A stretch of 64,000 nucleotides of DNA, taken from a bacterium (GTDB taxonomy: Bacteria > Acidobacteriota > Aminicenantia > Aminicenantales > Aminicenantaceae). This document shows, piece after piece, positions 35,902 through 45,394 of the stretch. Under the pieces are notes generated by a model. That model was given only the letters and a program-made list of their open reading frames with translations. It was not told where the DNA came from and ran no database searches. The stretch lies in the NCBI GenBank assembly GCA_018335295.1, contig JAGXKI010000003.1, positions 1-64,000 on the forward strand. The letters are read 5' to 3'. The position numbers and the translations under genes are program-made. The number at the start of each line of letters is the position of its first letter. Positions within the stretch are counted from its first letter, which is position 1.

Positions 35902-37166
35902 AACGGACTCTGGAAAAGCTCGCCTTTAAACGGAAACAGAAAGAAAAGGAATTTTCCCAGAAATTATCCCAGGTTAAAGAAAACACTCAAAAGATTCCGT
36001 TTTCTTCTAAAATCACCCGACTCCGAAGTCTTCTTTCCAGACTGGAAGAAACCGTTGAATCCACAAGCCCATACAAACAAAAAAAATCCTCACTTTTTTC
36101 TTTTTTCTCCCGATCTTCCTCTAAAGATTCATCCCAGCAGGCCTTCAACCAGCAGGTTTGTGGCCTGCTCAAGGAATTCACCTCTATATTTGAACAGAAC
36201 CTCACCCAGATCCAAGAGCTACTCACCTCCCTTGCCGAACTTGTCCAGCTGGATGCCTCTCTTGCTGACACCAGAGACAGAGAATGGGATGGACTGGGCA
36301 GCAATCATGTGGGAATGATTTTTAAAAGTCTGGAATGGCGGGTAGATAGAATGGCCCATGAGTGTGAAGACGCTCAGATTTTGACAAAAAAATTTCTTCT
36401 TCTTAAAGAAAAACTCAACCGACTTCTCTCCCTTTTGGAGGAAGGTAAAATGCCTTCCTCTTCTCAGATTAAAGAAATACTCCAGCCTCTGGAAGACTGG
36501 CGTTATGCGGGATTTGAAAACCGGTTTCGGGGCACCGAAGAGGAAGTAAAAAAACAACAGCAAAAGTACCTCTCCTATTTTCAAACAGAAGGGAAGGTCC
36601 TCGATTTAGGCTGCGGACGGGGTGAGTTTATGGACCTCTTGCGAGAGAAGAGAAAAAATGCGGATGTGGAGGGGATCGATCTCAATGATCATATGGTGGA
36701 CATGTGCAAAGAAAGGGGATTCTTCTGCCAGAAAGGAGATATCCTTGAACGGTTGGCTGGGTATCCAGACAAATCCTTGAAGGGGATTTTTTCCTCCCAG
36801 GTGATCGAACATCTCCCTCCTTCTTATCTGAAAAGGATGATCGAACTCGCTTATTCCAAGCTTTGCCCTTCCAGTTACATGGTTCTGGAGACTATCAATC
36901 CTACATCATTATTCGCTCTGGTTCAGGTATATTTTCTGGACCTTTCCCATAAACAACCCGTCCATCCTCAAACCTTGAAATTTCTTCTCCAAAATACTGG
37001 GTTTAAAGAAGTCAACATCGAATATTCAGCTCCCTTGGAAGAAGAAAAGCTCCAGAACTGCCCTACCACAGATGAGCTCACTAAGGTGTTCAACCAGAAC
37101 ATGGATAAATTGAACGAACTTCTTTACGCACCCATAAACTACGCCGCTGTAGGCTTAAAAAAATAA
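35898..37166 (+). CDS. Class I SAM-dependent methyltransferase with long N-terminal helical region
   Basis: The 422-residue protein has about 210 residues of highly charged, helix-prone sequence, then a Rossmann methyltransferase domain with the SAM motif [17 protein letters not shown] near residue 234 and [13 protein letters not shown]. After that come [18 protein letters not shown] and a C-terminal segment like methyltransferases of polysaccharide chain ends. The N-terminal part ([32 protein letters not shown]) is probably a coiled coil that tethers or measures a partner. The ATGA overlap with tatA suggests coupling. Target unknown. Confidence 0.78.
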   Translation: MKRTLEKLAFKRKQKEKEFSQKLSQVKENTQKIPFSSKITRLRSLLSRLEETVESTSPYKQKKSSLFSFFSRSSSKDSSQQAFNQQVCGLLKEFTSIFEQNLTQIQELLTSLAELVQLDASLADTRDREWDGLGSNHVGMIFKSLEWRVDRMAHECEDAQILTKKFLLLKEKLNRLLSLLEEGKMPSSSQIKEILQPLEDWRYAGFENRFRGTEEEVKKQQQKYLSYFQTEGKVLDLGCGRGEFMDLLREKRKNADVEGIDLNDHMVDMCKERGFFCQKGDILERLAGYPDKSLKGIFSSQVIEHLPPSYLKRMIELAYSKLCPSSYMVLETINPTSLFALVQVYFLDLSHKQPVHPQTLKFLLQNTGFKEVNIEYSAPLEEEKLQNCPTTDELTKVFNQNMDKLNELLYAPINYAAVGLKK

Positions 37167-37188
37167 AAATGGGCACCTAGGTAAAAGC

Positions 37189-38088
37189 ATGTATGTTGGA
37201 TTTGATTTAGGAGGAACTCAACTCAAATATGGAGTGATCGACCCCCATGGGAAGGTGGTTTATGAAGATAAAGCGGATACTCCTGAAAGAGTTCAAGATC
37301 TTTTTCTTATCCTTAAAGATGTATGGAATGACCTGAAAAAAAAGATAGATGAATCCATTCTGGGAGTGGGTTTCGGGTTTCCGGGTATATTTCATTCTCA
37401 AAAACAAAAAATTATCCAATCTCCCAATTATTCCGAAATTGACAATTACGACCTGGTTCCGGCGATATCCCGGTTCCTGAATCTCCCTTTTCGGATAAAC
37501 AATGATGCCAATATGGCGGCCTACGGAGAATACAAACAAGGCTCTGGAAAGGACACCTCAAGCCTCATTTTCCTCACCATCGGAACAGGAGTAGGGTCCG
37601 GGGTTATCTTAGACGGAAAGCTATGGCAAGGAGCCTGTGGATTTGCGGGGGAATTGGGTCATGTAACGGTCAATCCTCACGGATATAGTTGCAACTGTGG
37701 AAGTCAGGGATGTTTGGAGACCGAGGTTCCCGCCCCTAAAATTGTCCGCAACTATCAATCCCTCACTCACACTCAAGAAAATTTAACGGCTGAGGAAGTA
37801 GCCCGAAGAGCTCAACAGGGAGACAGAAATGCCCAGAATTCTTTTCAGAAGGCCGGATACTATCTGGGAATCGGACTTTCCATCGCCATAAACTTTCTCA
37901 ATCCTCAAAAAATCATTTTAGGAGGAGGAGTTATGAAATCAGAGGATCTTCTCCTTCCTTCCGCTTTCAAAGAAACCCGAAAAAGGTCCTATGAAGCTTC
38001 CTTTAAGTGCTGTGAAATCCAAAAAGCCTCCCTAGGAAATAAGGCCGGGTATATTGGAGCTGCCCATTGGGCCAAGGATACTCTTTGA
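37189..38088 (+). CDS. ROK-family sugar kinase (glucokinase-like)
   Basis: The 299-residue protein shows the ROK signature: DLGGTQLKYGVID phosphate loop at the start, INNDANMAAYGEY with the catalytic Asp, and LTIGTGVGSGVILDG. The zinc-binding block GELGHVTVNPHGYSCNCGSQGCLE completes the signature. It lacks a DNA-binding domain, so it is a kinase rather than a repressor. It probably phosphorylates glucose or a related hexose. It follows the methyltransferase by 22 bases and may share its transcript. Other ROK substrates such as mannose or N-acetylhexosamines are possible. Confidence 0.9.
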   Translation: MYVGFDLGGTQLKYGVIDPHGKVVYEDKADTPERVQDLFLILKDVWNDLKKKIDESILGVGFGFPGIFHSQKQKIIQSPNYSEIDNYDLVPAISRFLNLPFRINNDANMAAYGEYKQGSGKDTSSLIFLTIGTGVGSGVILDGKLWQGACGFAGELGHVTVNPHGYSCNCGSQGCLETEVPAPKIVRNYQSLTHTQENLTAEEVARRAQQGDRNAQNSFQKAGYYLGIGLSIAINFLNPQKIILGGGVMKSEDLLLPSAFKETRKRSYEASFKCCEIQKASLGNKAGYIGAAHWAKDTL

Positions 38089-38146
38089 CCAGATCATGAT
38101 TGAAATTTGCCACCAAAACCAATATCAACTCCGATGAACAGAACCC

Positions 38147-38176
38147 TTGAATTCATGTTTATTGATTTCTTATACT
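38147..38176 (+). promoter_or_regulatory. Candidate sigma-70-type promoter for the TonB-dependent receptor
   Basis: TTGAAT (38147-38152) and TATACT (38171-38176) are spaced by 18 bases, 69 bases before the receptor start. The -10 is good, the -35 fair. A terminator between the ROK gene and this point is not obvious. Confidence 0.45.
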
Positions 38177-38244
38177 ATTTCCAAAATGAACAGATTAGAA
38201 ATCTTAATTTTTAAAATTTCTCTACTTATAAGAGGAGAATCAAA

Positions 38245-41200
38245 GTGAAGAAAAAAATATTTCTTGTTTTTGTGATAGCGGTATTCACCACTGGAATCTT
38301 TTCTCTCGCTTCCGCAGAGAAAACGACAGGCACTCTCAAAGGAATCATTACCGATGCCCAAGGCCATCCCTTACCTGGGGCCACGGTCTACATCTCTTCT
38401 CCTTCGTTCTTAGGCTTAAAAACATACATCACTCAGAATACAGGAAAAATTTACTTCCCCGGTCTTCCCTCAGGAAAATACAAGGTTACTGTCGAAATGC
38501 CCGGGTTTAAAACCACAAATCTCGACAATATCATTGTAAAGCCCAGAAAAACGGTCCATTTAAAGGTTAAACTGGAACCCACATCTATTGAAGAAGAAAT
38601 CACTGTAAGTAAACGTCCCCCCCTCCTGGACAAGACCTCCTCAAAAATATCCTTCATCATGGATAAAAATTTAATAGAAAACCTTCCCTTTGCCCGTGAT
38701 TTGTACGATGTGGTGAATGCAAGTCCGGGAGTGATTTCGGGGAACAATCCCTACCGACGAACTTCTTCGGTTCACGGGTCTCCAGTCCGGGATAACACCT
38801 ACTTGGTGAATGGTTCAAACATCACGGATCCCAGGAAAATGTATCCAGCTTTCAACGTGAATTTTGATATCATTGATGAAATAGAGCTGGAAACTTCAGG
38901 ACATCCTGCTGAGACAGGATTAATCAAGGGAGGGTATATCAATGTCATCACAAAACCGGGAGATCACAACTTTAAAGGTCAAGCATTATTCCATTACACC
39001 GGAGAAGAACTTTCCCAGCCTCTATGGAGTGAAGAAGAAATCAGTTCCACCGAAGCTCCCTCTCCGGTGAGAAGTCAAGGCTTGTATGACACCTCTTTAT
39101 CTTTTGGGGGGTCTATTTTGGAGGATAGAGGATGGTTTTTTGCTAATGCCCGGTACATCTCTCATTCCCGGAATACTCCTTTTTCCCCCTGGACCGACCC
39201 TATGGGAAATTCTCACCCGGAATACTCCTGGAATAACCAGGAACTGCTGGGTTCCTTCAAACTCAGCGGTCGTGTCACCAACCGAATCCGATTTTCTGGA
39301 ATGTTCAACTACACCAATGGCTTTTACCGCCCGTTTTTCCAAACCTCTCCATCCAGAAAATTAACCCAAGAAGCCACCCGTATTATGGACCACCAAAAAA
39401 GCTACATGGGTACAGCCAGCGTCCGGTACACCCTTAAACAAAATGTCTTCGTTTTTGGCAGAGCCAGCTACCTGGAAAATGATTTTCCACTTCTTTTAAA
39501 TGAGAAAGGAAGAGAGAATCCTCAATTTATAGACGCCTACACTGGATACCGATGGGGAAGCGCCTCCTCCAACCAACACAGCCGCCAAAAACGACTTCAC
39601 GCCCAATCCTATATCTCTCTTTTTGAAGGAAGCTTTTTTCACGGAACCCATGAGATAAAAGCAGGGGCTGAATACGAATTTATTTCGGGAACTCTTTCCA
39701 CATGGAAAAATAACAATCTAACCATGTATTACCGAAACGGAAACCCTTATTACTACGGATTGAGTCAATCCCCTTCCACCGGAAACACGGTGGGATTGGG
39801 AAAAATCCGTTTTTATACATCCAGCCAGACCGAAAGGGGATTTAAAATAGAAGATAAGATCAAACGATTAGGCCTTTTCCTCCAGGACCAATCCACCTTT
39901 GCTGAGAGATTAAGCCTAAATGTGGGGCTCAGAATGGACTTGAGTTTTGTCCAAAAATCTCCGGGAATCAAGCTGGCGAGCGGAAACTCCTTGTCGGTGG
40001 AAATTGGGGAGTATCTGATAGAACCTCTCTACGGAATCAACCCTTACCAGGAAAACCCGATCTTTCCGTGGAGCAATTTCTTATTCTGGAATTCTTTTTC
40101 CCCCCGTCTTGGTTTAAGCTTTGACGTTTTTGGCAACAACAAAACCATATTTTTCACAACATTCTCCCGGTATTCTGACTCTCTTTCCCTCTCCCAGAGT
40201 TTCTCTTTAAGCGCCTTCCCTCCAGGGAATTCCCATCTGTTCTACTGGTATGACGAAAATTCAGATAAGCGGGTTGATTCAGAAGACACCTTCGGTCTCT
40301 ATCCTGATAATTATCTCCGATATCGAGAAGAATATTACAAGAAACGTCTGGATCCAAACATCAAAGCGCCTTACACGGATGAATTCACCATTGGAATCAA
40401 AAACGAAATCATGAATAATTTTTATGTGAGAGTGAACTTTATCTACAAAAAAGACCACAATATTCCAGAAAATGTCCTTTATGACCCAGAATCCGATCAT
40501 TACTGGTATTCCTTGGAACAGGCTCCTGAAGATGAAAAGTGGTGGATTCCTTTCAACACCATAGTTCCGGGAACCGACGATTACTCCAATAAAAACCTTA
40601 CTGTTTACTTTCCCTCCGCAAAATCTCCCTACCCTTTTGATCGATTCACCAATGTTCCTGAACTCACCCGGAAATACCAGGCTCTGGAATTGATGTTTAA
40701 AAAACGAATGTCCAATAACTGGCAGCTTGCCGGCTCTATGGTTTACAGTTCTTTAACCGGGAATATAGGCTCGGGATATGAATCCAGTTCAGGATTCTCC
40801 CAATTGGGAAAAAGTCCCAATGACCTGATCCATCACCCTTCCGATTCAAAACTTGCATTCGACCGGCCTCTTTCCATCAAACTGATGGGAACCTATAGAT
40901 TTCCATATGATTTTCATTTCAGTTTTTTCTACCGGTATTTGAGTGGGAAACCTTGGGCTCGAAGTGTCACCATCATTCCTCCTTCCTCCTGGATCGAAGA
41001 AAAAAATGCCCGCTATTTTCCAGTAGATGTTCTCCTTGAAAGACCAGGAGAGAGAAGAAAACAATCTTTCAACAACATGGATATCCGGATTAGAAAAGAC
41101 TTTTCACTCAAGCAATTTGGAAGTTTGAATGTATCTGTGGATATCCTGAATGCTTTGGGGAATCAATACCGTCATATCCTTCAGAATGAAGGAGGCTTTT

Positions 41201-41319
41201 GGTTTCCCCAAGAAGAAGACAGCAGTCAAGGGACCCGAATTGTAAATCCTGACTACAAAAAAGTCATTTCTCTCTCCGGGGTAAGGGTATTGAAATTAAC
41301 CTTTTCTTTCACTTTTTAA
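38245..41319 (+). CDS. TonB-dependent receptor with carboxypeptidase-regulatory-like N-terminal domain (Oar-like)
   Basis: This 1024-residue outer-membrane protein starts with GTG, 6 bases after AGAGGAGA. A signal peptide (about 1-24) leads to a CarboxypepD_reg-like domain (GTLKGIITDAQGHPLPGATVYI, about 30-115), a plug (about 125-240) and a long beta-barrel. The end ...LKLTFSFTF has the C-terminal aromatic residue used for barrel insertion. These receptors import large or scarce nutrients through TonB energy, or in Oar-like cases serve adhesion and secretion. Substrate is unknown. It is followed tail-to-tail by the GWxTD gene with a 24-base overlap. Confidence 0.88.
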   Translation: MKKKIFLVFVIAVFTTGIFSLASAEKTTGTLKGIITDAQGHPLPGATVYISSPSFLGLKTYITQNTGKIYFPGLPSGKYKVTVEMPGFKTTNLDNIIVKPRKTVHLKVKLEPTSIEEEITVSKRPPLLDKTSSKISFIMDKNLIENLPFARDLYDVVNASPGVISGNNPYRRTSSVHGSPVRDNTYLVNGSNITDPRKMYPAFNVNFDIIDEIELETSGHPAETGLIKGGYINVITKPGDHNFKGQALFHYTGEELSQPLWSEEEISSTEAPSPVRSQGLYDTSLSFGGSILEDRGWFFANARYISHSRNTPFSPWTDPMGNSHPEYSWNNQELLGSFKLSGRVTNRIRFSGMFNYTNGFYRPFFQTSPSRKLTQEATRIMDHQKSYMGTASVRYTLKQNVFVFGRASYLENDFPLLLNEKGRENPQFIDAYTGYRWGSASSNQHSRQKRLHAQSYISLFEGSFFHGTHEIKAGAEYEFISGTLSTWKNNNLTMYYRNGNPYYYGLSQSPSTGNTVGLGKIRFYTSSQTERGFKIEDKIKRLGLFLQDQSTFAERLSLNVGLRMDLSFVQKSPGIKLASGNSLSVEIGEYLIEPLYGINPYQENPIFPWSNFLFWNSFSPRLGLSFDVFGNNKTIFFTTFSRYSDSLSLSQSFSLSAFPPGNSHLFYWYDENSDKRVDSEDTFGLYPDNYLRYREEYYKKRLDPNIKAPYTDEFTIGIKNEIMNNFYVRVNFIYKKDHNIPENVLYDPESDHYWYSLEQAPEDEKWWIPFNTIVPGTDDYSNKNLTVYFPSAKSPYPFDRFTNVPELTRKYQALELMFKKRMSNNWQLAGSMVYSSLTGNIGSGYESSSGFSQLGKSPNDLIHHPSDSKLAFDRPLSIKLMGTYRFPYDFHFSFFYRYLSGKPWARSVTIIPPSSWIEEKNARYFPVDVLLERPGERRKQSFNNMDIRIRKDFSLKQFGSLNVSVDILNALGNQYRHILQNEGGFWFPQEEDSSQGTRIVNPDYKKVISLSGVRVLKLTFSFTF

Positions 41320-42324
41320 TCTTTCTTTAACCTTGAACGGGATCACCTTTTTTTGTGCCTTTCCCCCCGTGCGGTTTTTAAGAGTGACAAAAAACTTGTT
41401 CTCTCCTTCCCGGAGTTTATCCAAATCTTCCTCTAAGATGAAGGGAACTTCAATCTTATAATCTTGGTCCTTTTTTTGCTTAAGATTCTCTTCATCCACC
41501 TTCACCTTGTATAAATCTGTATACTCCCAGATAATTTCCTCCTGGGAATTCCTGAGTTTAAGGTGAAGATCAAGGACAGTAACTAAAGAACTGTTTTTCT
41601 CTTTAAACCAGAGATTGGCATAAGGGACCTCAATAAATACTCTTCCTTCTATTTTTTCTTGGGTCACTTTGATCTTTTTTATCTTCCAGTTGAAATCAAA
41701 AAGCTGCTTTTCGCCTCTTCTTATGGTTTGTTGGGAAGCAGCCTGAGCCAAGTTGAGTTCATGCATGTACCTTAAATTCAGAGAACGAAGGGAAGAAAGG
41801 TCATAAGTCACCAGTTCATAATCGCCGGTGCACATCCTGTCCACAAACACCACCGGAAAATTCCCGTAATACCAAACTTCTCTACACCGGGAATAGGTGT
41901 TTCCTCCTACCGGATTGGTGATCCGATTCGTAGGGGGACCAAAGAGGATATAAATCCTCCCCCGATCGGTCTGCCAGCCAGGTCTTCCTTCACTAAGAAA
42001 TAGCTGATTGGCTCTTTCCATTCGATTGAAGTACTCCCTCTTGAATTCATTGACTTCGGTAGTGGGATCGGGGTCTCGGCGTTTCCAGAATTCTTTTTTG
42101 AATTCTTCCCTTTCTTCATCGGGAAGTTCCAGGAATATCTTCCGTTCCTTACTCGTAATGATATATCTCACTTTGGATAAAAATTCTTTATCTCCGGGGG
42201 GCAGTTTTTGCTTCAGCATATAAAGCCGGCAGGAAGTGAAACTAGAAATAAGAAAAAACAAAAGAAAAACACAGATAAAAAAGGAAAATGAACTGATTTT
42301 TTTATTTTTTATCCGGAGATTCAT
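41296..42324 (-). CDS. GWxTD-domain lipoprotein-like protein
   Basis: The 342-residue protein has a hydrophobic N-terminal segment (about 12-28) ending SSFTSCRLY, a near-lipobox with Cys32 as the likely lipidated residue. A GWxTD domain follows, with the motif GRPGWQTDRGRIYILFGPP near residue 120. The second half is beta-rich. GWxTD proteins are common in Acidobacteriota and relatives and have no known biochemical role. Many are encoded near TonB-dependent receptors. Here the gene is convergent with one, and their coding ends overlap by 24 bases. The gap 42325-42552 shows no gene. Confidence 0.85.
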   Translation of the reverse strand: MNLRIKNKKISSFSFFICVFLLFFLISSFTSCRLYMLKQKLPPGDKEFLSKVRYIITSKERKIFLELPDEEREEFKKEFWKRRDPDPTTEVNEFKREYFNRMERANQLFLSEGRPGWQTDRGRIYILFGPPTNRITNPVGGNTYSRCREVWYYGNFPVVFVDRMCTGDYELVTYDLSSLRSLNLRYMHELNLAQAASQQTIRRGEKQLFDFNWKIKKIKVTQEKIEGRVFIEVPYANLWFKEKNSSLVTVLDLHLKLRNSQEEIIWEYTDLYKVKVDEENLKQKKDQDYKIEVPFILEEDLDKLREGENKFFVTLKNRTGGKAQKKVIPFKVKERLKSERKG

Positions 42325-42552
42325 TCACTTTTTCTCCTTTAAATCCTGAAGATTCTTTGGAATCTGCGGCTTCTTGGGGTTTATTTCAAGGGCTTTTCGT
42401 CAAATTCCAAAGAAACCTCTTTTTCATCAAGGCCACCTGGATCATTTCCGCTTTGTTGTCTTTTCTCACTACCTAAGTTAAAGAGAAATGAAAATAAATT
42501 CAAGCGTTCCTTAAAGCCCTTTCATTATTGCGATGAACTAGGCTCTTCTTCT

Positions 42553-43893
42553 TTATTTCTTCAAAAGGTCCTTTAAAGACTGAAACTCATAAGGGGAAAT
42601 ATCCCCCCGCACATAAGGAAAGACAAGCTTGTTATGAAGAAGAGGGTCTGAGTCTCTCTGGAGGTATCCTTCCCTTACCATTCTCTGCCATTCAGGGGTT
42701 TTCGGAACCGGAGAAAAATAAGCGAGCCGGGGACGAGCTCCCAAATGATGAACCTTGAGGATGCTTTCTCTGGTTTTCTCCACATCCTGACCCGGAAGAC
42801 CCAGCAAAAGGTAGACATGGATGTGACTTCGGCAGTAACCAGCTCTTTCCAGACTATTCAATGCTGTCTCTAAACTATCCCCAGCCAATTTATCCGAAGA
42901 GCTCTCCAGTATCTGGGGGTCAAAAGATTCCTGGCTGAGAAAAAGAGATTGAAAACGGGCCTTTTTCAAAAGCCAGGCCAGCTCATAATCGATCTCTTTT
43001 ATGTGAAGACCATTGGGAGTATGAAATGAAACCGGGATTTTCTTTTTGATGATTTCCTTTAATAAAGGAACGATATGTTTTTGTTTGTTCACAAGAAGAG
43101 CATCATCATAGAAAGCGATGTTTTGAGTTTGATAGATTCGATGAAGACCTTCAATGTGTTTTACAATGGAGGAAACATCTTTTTGTTCAAATCTTTTATA
43201 AAGCAGGGGGGCGGCACAATAAGAGCAGGAAAAGGGGCACCCCCGAGAAGTCAAAAGGGGAAGAGTTGATTTATCCCTCACCAAATGCACAGCCGGAGAG
43301 GGAAGTTCTTTCAGGTCATTCAGGGGAAGGGAGGGGCTCACATTGTCTCCGAGAATCTCTCTCACCAAAGAAAAGATTTTTCTCTCCCCCCGGCCTGGAA
43401 GAACAGAATCGACTCCAGTGACCCTTTGAGCATGCTGGGGTAATAAGGAAGCATAAACACCCCCTAAAACAATGGGAACTTTCCCAAATTTTTCCCGGAT
43501 TAACTCCACGACTTTCTGCACTCCTGGATACCAATAAGTCATAGTACAGGTGATAAGCACCAGCTCCGGTGGAGATATTTTTTCTAACTCCTCACGGAAA
43601 AGGGGAACAGGAATCCCATACCGGGAATATTTTCTGGGTATATCCTTCAATACAGAAGGCTTCACCACTTCTTGTTTGAAAAAAGCTCCCCGGCCGTCCG
43701 GTTTGGTCTTCAACTTTTTGGGGAGGAGAGGGTGGAAACGGTCCAAACAATCAATGAAATTCACTTGTAGAGAAGTATATTTTTCAAGAAGACCCCCTAT
43801 GTAGAGAAGTCCCAAAGGTTTCAACCAAAAATCGTAAGCTGTGAAATCATATATCCAAGGATTGATGAGAAGGACGTTTTTGGATGAATACAT
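42553..43893 (-). CDS. B12-binding-domain radical SAM protein
   Basis: The 446-residue protein has an N-terminal B12-binding-like Rossmann region (VLLINPWIYDF..., about 1-190) and a radical SAM domain with the CxxxCxxC cluster SRGCPFSCSYC near residue 220. Several segments resemble B12-dependent radical SAM enzymes that modify lipids, cofactors or natural products. A DxHxxG cobalamin motif is not obvious, so cobalamin binding is uncertain. It lies just before tRNA-Leu in the same direction. Substrate cannot be inferred. Confidence 0.85.
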   Translation of the reverse strand: MYSSKNVLLINPWIYDFTAYDFWLKPLGLLYIGGLLEKYTSLQVNFIDCLDRFHPLLPKKLKTKPDGRGAFFKQEVVKPSVLKDIPRKYSRYGIPVPLFREELEKISPPELVLITCTMTYWYPGVQKVVELIREKFGKVPIVLGGVYASLLPQHAQRVTGVDSVLPGRGERKIFSLVREILGDNVSPSLPLNDLKELPSPAVHLVRDKSTLPLLTSRGCPFSCSYCAAPLLYKRFEQKDVSSIVKHIEGLHRIYQTQNIAFYDDALLVNKQKHIVPLLKEIIKKKIPVSFHTPNGLHIKEIDYELAWLLKKARFQSLFLSQESFDPQILESSSDKLAGDSLETALNSLERAGYCRSHIHVYLLLGLPGQDVEKTRESILKVHHLGARPRLAYFSPVPKTPEWQRMVREGYLQRDSDPLLHNKLVFPYVRGDISPYEFQSLKDLLKK

Positions 43894-43950
43894 GAGAAGG
43901 TTTTATGGAACCGAGGCTATTCAAAGGAACTCGCTGAGCTCAGCCAAGTA

Positions 43951-44038
43951 TGGTGCGGAAGGTGGGACTCGAACCCACACGGCCCTTTAGACCATAAACT
44001 CCTGAAGCTTACGCGTCTACCTATTCCGCCACTTCCGC
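43951..44038 (-). tRNA. tRNA-Leu, anticodon CAG, CCA encoded
   Basis: On the minus strand an 88-base class II tRNA is visible. The acceptor GCGGAAG pairs with CTTCCGC, and the anticodon stem TAAGC/GTTTA flanks the loop TTCAGGA (anticodon CAG, codon CTG). The long variable arm TGGTCTAAAGGGCCGTG is typical of leucine tRNA, and the T-loop is GGTTCGAGTCC. It ends A-CCA at 43951. No other RNA gene lies within 43894-44216. Confidence 0.95.
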
Positions 44039-44216
44039 ACGTATCAACTTAAGTTAGGATTTTTATTATAATGCTATACACAACCAATATGCAATACTTG
44101 ACAAATCAGGAGCTGAACTCTATCTTACTCCGAGGTGAACCAATCAATTTGCTTTCATTCTCCTTCCATGAAAATCAACGTCTATCCCTATTTATTTTTA
44201 GAGTATAGGAGGCTCA

Positions 44217-45365
44217 ATGAAACTTTTAAACCGAAAGCAAATCGAAAATCTTTCCAAATTTAAGGACCATCATCTCCTAACCACCTCCTTTTATCTGGAT
44301 ACAGATAAAAGTCGGTTGAGTAAAAAAGAAATCAACGTCTCATCAAAGAACCTTTTGCGCCAAGCCAAGTCCAGACTTGAACACATGGATTTAAACAAAG
44401 AACAAAGAGAATCTTTAACGAAAGACCTGGATAAGATAAAAAAATTTAGCTCCCGATCTCTTCCTTCTTATAACTTTTCCGGTTTAGCTGTTTTCTCCTG
44501 CCACCACAAAAATTTCTGGCAGGAACTGAACTTGCCTGAACCTCCTCGAAATAGAACAGTTTTCGACCAGAACCCTTACCTTCGCCCTCTCTCAGCCCTA
44601 ATAGAGGAGTATAAAAAAATATGCACATTGGTGTTCGACCGAAGGGAAGCCAAATGGTATAAAATATTTGCCGGAGACATCACCCTTTTGGAAACTATGG
44701 AAGAAGATGTGCCCAGCAAGGTGAAAGAGGGAGGCTGGGAAGGATACGAATCCAAACGGATCGAAAGACATATAGCCACTCATCTTCGTGAATATTTTAA
44801 AAATATCGCCAAAAAAACATTCAGATTGTTCAAAAAGAACAGTTATGAATGGCTTATCTTGGGAGCTCAGGAAGAGTATTCCTCTGAATTCGACCCCCTC
44901 CTTCATCCTTACCTGAAAGACCGGCTCCAAGGATGGCTGCATTTGAAGCCCAACGATTCTCCGAATAAGGTCCTCCAAAATTCTCTGGAGTTAGAAAAAC
45001 AATTATTGAAAAAAGAAGAAAAAAAACTCACTCATCACTTCATCTCCGAATTGAAAAGAGACGAACTGGCGGTTTCCGGTCTTAAAGAAACCCTTAAAAG
45101 TCTCAATCGAGGCGAACTCCAAACTCTGTTTGTGATGAGAAATTATTCTTCCCCTGGAAGGACTTGTCCCCACTGTCAACTATTATTTGTGGACGAAGCG
45201 GTTTGTCCTTCTTGTGGGGAAAAAACAGAGCCCTTGGTGGATGTGATCGATGAAGCCATTGAAGCCGCTTGGGATAAAAGTTCTCAGGTAAAACAAATGG
45301 GCTCTCCCTCTGAGCTGGACCAATATGGAAAAATTGGAGGCTTATTAAGATACAAAGCCCGATGA
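44217..45365 (+). CDS. baeRF-family (eRF1/Vms1-like) protein with C-terminal zinc ribbon
   Basis: The 382-residue protein resembles the bacterial/archaeal eRF1-like (baeRF, Vms1-related) group. It has an N-terminal domain with HHLLTTSFYLDTD, a central VLVF/LVFDRREAKWYKIFAGDI segment with a late FLxxGVW-like region, and a C-terminal domain. A zinc ribbon closes it (CPHCQLLFVDEAVCPSCG, near residue 315). Such proteins are proposed to act at stalled ribosomes or in peptidyl-tRNA release, but no bacterial member here is characterised. AGGAGG lies just before the ATG. It neighbours tRNA-Leu but faces the other way. Confidence 0.7.
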   Translation: MKLLNRKQIENLSKFKDHHLLTTSFYLDTDKSRLSKKEINVSSKNLLRQAKSRLEHMDLNKEQRESLTKDLDKIKKFSSRSLPSYNFSGLAVFSCHHKNFWQELNLPEPPRNRTVFDQNPYLRPLSALIEEYKKICTLVFDRREAKWYKIFAGDITLLETMEEDVPSKVKEGGWEGYESKRIERHIATHLREYFKNIAKKTFRLFKKNSYEWLILGAQEEYSSEFDPLLHPYLKDRLQGWLHLKPNDSPNKVLQNSLELEKQLLKKEEKKLTHHFISELKRDELAVSGLKETLKSLNRGELQTLFVMRNYSSPGRTCPHCQLLFVDEAVCPSCGEKTEPLVDVIDEAIEAAWDKSSQVKQMGSPSELDQYGKIGGLLRYKAR

Positions 45366-45394
45366 ATTTCTGCGGATAATCCTTTGTTTCTCAG

